Positions 61,977-64,000 of a stretch of DNA of 64,000 nucleotides are shown here, in pieces (positions within the stretch are counted from its first letter, which is position 1; each line of letters opens with the position of its first letter). Both the position numbers and the translations under genes were made by a program. The notes beneath the pieces are model-generated. The model did no database searches. It saw only the letters and a program-made list of their open reading frames with translations, and was not told where the DNA came from. The DNA comes from Bradyrhizobium sp. CCGUVB1N3 (GTDB lineage Bacteria; Pseudomonadota; Alphaproteobacteria; Rhizobiales; Xanthobacteraceae), in NCBI RefSeq assembly GCF_024199925.1, contig NZ_JANADR010000001.1:4901501-4965500 (forward strand), read 5' to 3'.

Positions 61977-62684
61977 TCACTTCTCGACGAGCGCCGCCAG
62001 ACGGCCCCAGCGGATCTCTGAGAATACCCGCTCGACGTTCACGGTCAGCGACTGCGTAACGCGGACGACGGCCTGAAAGTCCTGGTGGCTCACGCCTTCG
62101 AACAGAATGTCGTTGACCTGACGTACCAATGGGGCAATGCGCTCGACTTCGGCCTCTCCATACGGCGAGAGCGAAACCAGGACGCTGCGGCGGTCCACCT
62201 GATGCTGACGCTTGACCAGCAGACCATGCTTGATCAGCCGATTGACTTCTGTCGTCACGTGAGGCGCGGCCAGCCGCACATGCTCGGCAAGATCGCGGAT
62301 GGTAACCCCGCTGGCCTTTTGCCGATAGGCGGTCCCAATCAGCACCGCGAATTGACTGCCGGTCAGGTCGAGTGCCTTGCCGAAAACATCCCGGCACCGC
62401 AGCAGACCGTCCAGCGCCGTGACCATGGCGTAAAGTCCATCGCGGAAGCCGCGATCATGACCGTCCTTGAGGAAATCTTCCCGCGAGATGGTGATTGGCG
62501 GGCTGTAGGCGCCATGATCAGGGCGCGCTGAAGCCGGCGCAGCCCTGCGCGGGCGCGCGTCGCCCCTGCGAACACCCGCCAGCCTCTGCGGGGCACCGCC
62601 GCTCGATCGCTTATTGCTCAAATCCGATACCTGTCTGCTTTGCAACGCACTCGATTTTTTAGCACCGTTAAATCCGGCCTCCAA
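61977..62684 (-). CDS. MarR-family repressor with basic N-terminal extension
   Basis: A 235-residue winged-helix regulator if TTG 62684 is the start. The MarR domain (about 75-225) has LTGSQFAVLIGTAYRQKASG, VTIRDLAEHVRLAAPHVTTE and the wing VKRQHQVDRRSVLVSLSPYG. The first 60 residues are Arg/Ala/Pro-rich and unlike the family, so translation may begin further in, but no good ATG with ribosome site is present. It is divergent from the HpaB-type monooxygenase gene and probably represses it until the aromatic substrate binds, as MarR-type regulators do in many aromatic operons. Confidence 0.87.
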   Translation of the reverse strand: MEAGFNGAKKSSALQSRQVSDLSNKRSSGGAPQRLAGVRRGDARPRRAAPASARPDHGAYSPPITISREDFLKDGHDRGFRDGLYAMVTALDGLLRCRDVFGKALDLTGSQFAVLIGTAYRQKASGVTIRDLAEHVRLAAPHVTTEVNRLIKHGLLVKRQHQVDRRSVLVSLSPYGEAEVERIAPLVRQVNDILFEGVSHQDFQAVVRVTQSLTVNVERVFSEIRWGRLAALVEK

Positions 62685-62708
62685 TCAATCTATTCCCGGC
62701 ACAGTCAG

Positions 62709-62737
62709 TTGACAGCTACATATATATGTACATTATG
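62709..62737 (+). promoter_or_regulatory. Promoter of the HpaB-type gene with palindromic MarR-type operator
   Basis: TTGACA at 62709-62714 is a perfect -35 and CATTAT at 62731-62736 a fair -10. Between them TACATATATATGTA (62717-62730) is a perfect 14-bp palindrome. A further imperfect copy (TACATTATGTATGTA) overlaps the -10. A repressor bound here would block RNA polymerase. GGAGG at 62754-62758 is the ribosome site. Confidence 0.75.
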
Positions 62738-62763
62738 TATGTATATCTAGTCAGGAGGCAGGG

Positions 62764-64000
62764 ATGAGTTTGCAAAAGGTCAGCACCACCGCGCCCAACG
62801 GCGCATTCCGTACCGGCGCGGACTTTCTGGCCAATCTCGCGACGACGCCGCGTGCCGTGTTCGTCGATGGCGAACGCATTGCCGATCCGACGGCGCATTC
62901 GGCCTTCCGTCAGGGCGCCAGGCAGATTGCCTCTTTGTACGACTTCGCTTTTGCGCCTGAAAATCTTGAGGTCATGACGTATGTGGAACCCGAAACGGGG
63001 TTCCGCGCGCTTCGCTGCTACCAGATTCCGAAGACCCTCGCCGATCTGGCCGCCAAACGCCTCGCCGCCGAAAAGTGGGCCGAACAATCCTTCGGCTTGA
63101 TGGGCAGAACCCCGGATCACGTGGCGAACTTTTTCACCGGATACGCCGCCAAACCATCGGTATTTGCCAAGTCGGGGCCGCAATACGCCGAGCGCGTCGT
63201 CAATTTCTACAAGTATCTTCGTGACCACCATCTATACGTCGCCTACGCAATCGTGCCGCCACAGATCGACCGCAGCAAATCCGCGGCCAACCAGTCCGAA
63301 CCCGATCTCTATGCCGGTGTCGTCCGAGAGGTAGACGGCGGCATCATCGTCAAGGGAGGCCAGCAGCTCGCGACCGGCGGCGTCTTCGCGGACTATCTGC
63401 ATCTCAGCAGCATCCATCCGCTGCAGCCCGGCGACGAGAACTATGCGATCAGCGTTGCGGTCCCGATGAACGCGCCCGGCGTCAAGCTGTTCTCCCGTCG
63501 CGCCTTCGCGATGCAGGCCACCAACTCCTACGATTATCCGCTGACCAGCCGCTTTGACGAGACGGATAGCTTCGTGGTGCTCGATGACGTGTTCGTACCG
63601 TGGGAGCACGTGTTCATCTACCGCGACATCGAACTGTGCCGCGATCAGTGGTGGAAGACCCCGTCGCACACCTACGGAAATCATCAGGCGCAGGCCCGTT
63701 TCGCCACCAAGCTCCGCTTCCTGATGGGCATGGCCAAGCGCATGAACGAAGCGACCGGCAATGACGGCGCCCCGCCGGTCATGGTGCAGATGGGAGAACT
63801 GGCTGCGCTGGCATCGATTGTGGAGGGAATGCTGCTCGCCCAGGAGGCGCTCGCCACTTTTGATGACGAAGGCGTGCTGTGGCCATCCAAGAACATGCTT
63901 TATGCGGTGATGGCATTGCAGGGCGAGATCAATCCGCGCATGATCGACATCGTGCGCGAACTGACCGGGGCAGCGATGATTACCCTGCCCTCTTCGGTCA
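62764..64000 (+). CDS. HpaB-family FADH2-dependent aromatic hydroxylase (3' partial)
   Basis: The oxygenase part of a two-component flavin monooxygenase, related to 4-hydroxyphenylacetate 3-hydroxylase. The frame from ATG 62764 stays open to the window edge, 412 codons, and the usual length is about 480-520, so 70-110 residues are missing. Family blocks are RTPDHVANFFTGY (about residue 115), LFSRRAFAMQATNSYDYPLT and DETDSFVVLDDVFVPWEHVF. Reduced flavin probably comes from the reductase at 58760. The substrate may be a phenol or hydroxylated aryl acid other than 4-hydroxyphenylacetate, since the homoprotocatechuate genes are not in view. A good GGAGG site and a MarR-type operator precede it. 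Confidence 0.92.
   Translation, partial: MSLQKVSTTAPNGAFRTGADFLANLATTPRAVFVDGERIADPTAHSAFRQGARQIASLYDFAFAPENLEVMTYVEPETGFRALRCYQIPKTLADLAAKRLAAEKWAEQSFGLMGRTPDHVANFFTGYAAKPSVFAKSGPQYAERVVNFYKYLRDHHLYVAYAIVPPQIDRSKSAANQSEPDLYAGVVREVDGGIIVKGGQQLATGGVFADYLHLSSIHPLQPGDENYAISVAVPMNAPGVKLFSRRAFAMQATNSYDYPLTSRFDETDSFVVLDDVFVPWEHVFIYRDIELCRDQWWKTPSHTYGNHQAQARFATKLRFLMGMAKRMNEATGNDGAPPVMVQMGELAALASIVEGMLLAQEALATFDDEGVLWPSKNMLYAVMALQGEINPRMIDIVRELTGAAMITLPSSV

Overview
The window looks like chromosomal DNA of an alphaproteobacterium of the Bradyrhizobium type. The evidence is uniformly high G+C, dense operons on both strands, a 999-residue PutA lacking a DNA-binding ribbon-helix-helix domain with its aldehyde-dehydrogenase Cys at residue 792 (the layout of the characterised B. 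japonicum enzyme), an Lrp-type regulator divergent from putA, and several families of short palindromic repeats between genes. Assignment to genus is an inference; no rRNA or complete tRNA gene is visible.

Layout. 1-3.4 kb: a membrane/2Fe-2S/class III nucleotide cyclase (5' end outside the window), then a SorA-SorB sulfite dehydrogenase pair. 3.6-9.3 kb: a cold-shock protein, putR/putA, a CoA-transferase and a 55-residue membrane protein. 9.3-18.1 kb: a secreted CxxCH protein, an envelope protein with a coiled coil, a lemA-TPM-TPM operon, a stand-alone form II CoxL-like molybdoenzyme and a DapA-family aldolase. 18.3-23.7 kb: a glyoxalase-fold protein, then a compact thiazole/oxazole-modified peptide (TOMM/LAP) locus: a 139-residue precursor with a 52-residue core holding 16 Cys, a fused E1-like/YcaO cyclodehydratase and a SagB-type dehydrogenase. 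This is the most exciting system here. 23.7-31.2 kb: a Tat-exported VOC protein, an HtrA-like protein that has lost catalytic residues, coupled to a LuxR-type regulator, an OmpR-type two-component system, a Gly-rich secreted protein and Tex. 31.7-45.5 kb: amidase, thioesterase, dgoK-dgoA, a single-chain biotin-dependent acyl-CoA carboxylase, a chemoreceptor, an AraC-family regulator and GlgX. 45.5-53.2 kb: small secreted proteins, a DUF1989-type protein, a serine hydrolase, an AEC carrier, a GFA-family protein, a PcfJ-like protein, a tRNA-like 3' remnant with a FixK/FNR-type box, and a secreted protein.

53.3-64.0 kb is a catabolic island: a 2-hydroxyacid dehydrogenase, an amidohydrolase, a small unknown protein coupled to a Rieske ferredoxin, a LysR regulator, an ABC uptake system (Tat-exported binding protein, ATPase, two permeases), a flavin reductase, a MarR regulator, and an HpaB-family flavin monooxygenase that runs off the right edge. 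Flavin reductase plus HpaB form a two-component hydroxylase, and the transporter probably imports the aromatic substrate or a related acid. The ATPase gene carries a frameshift between Walker A and the signature motif, so uptake is either broken or the sequence has an error there. The promoter of the HpaB gene has a consensus -35 with a perfect 14-bp palindrome between -35 and -10, a natural target for the divergent MarR repressor.
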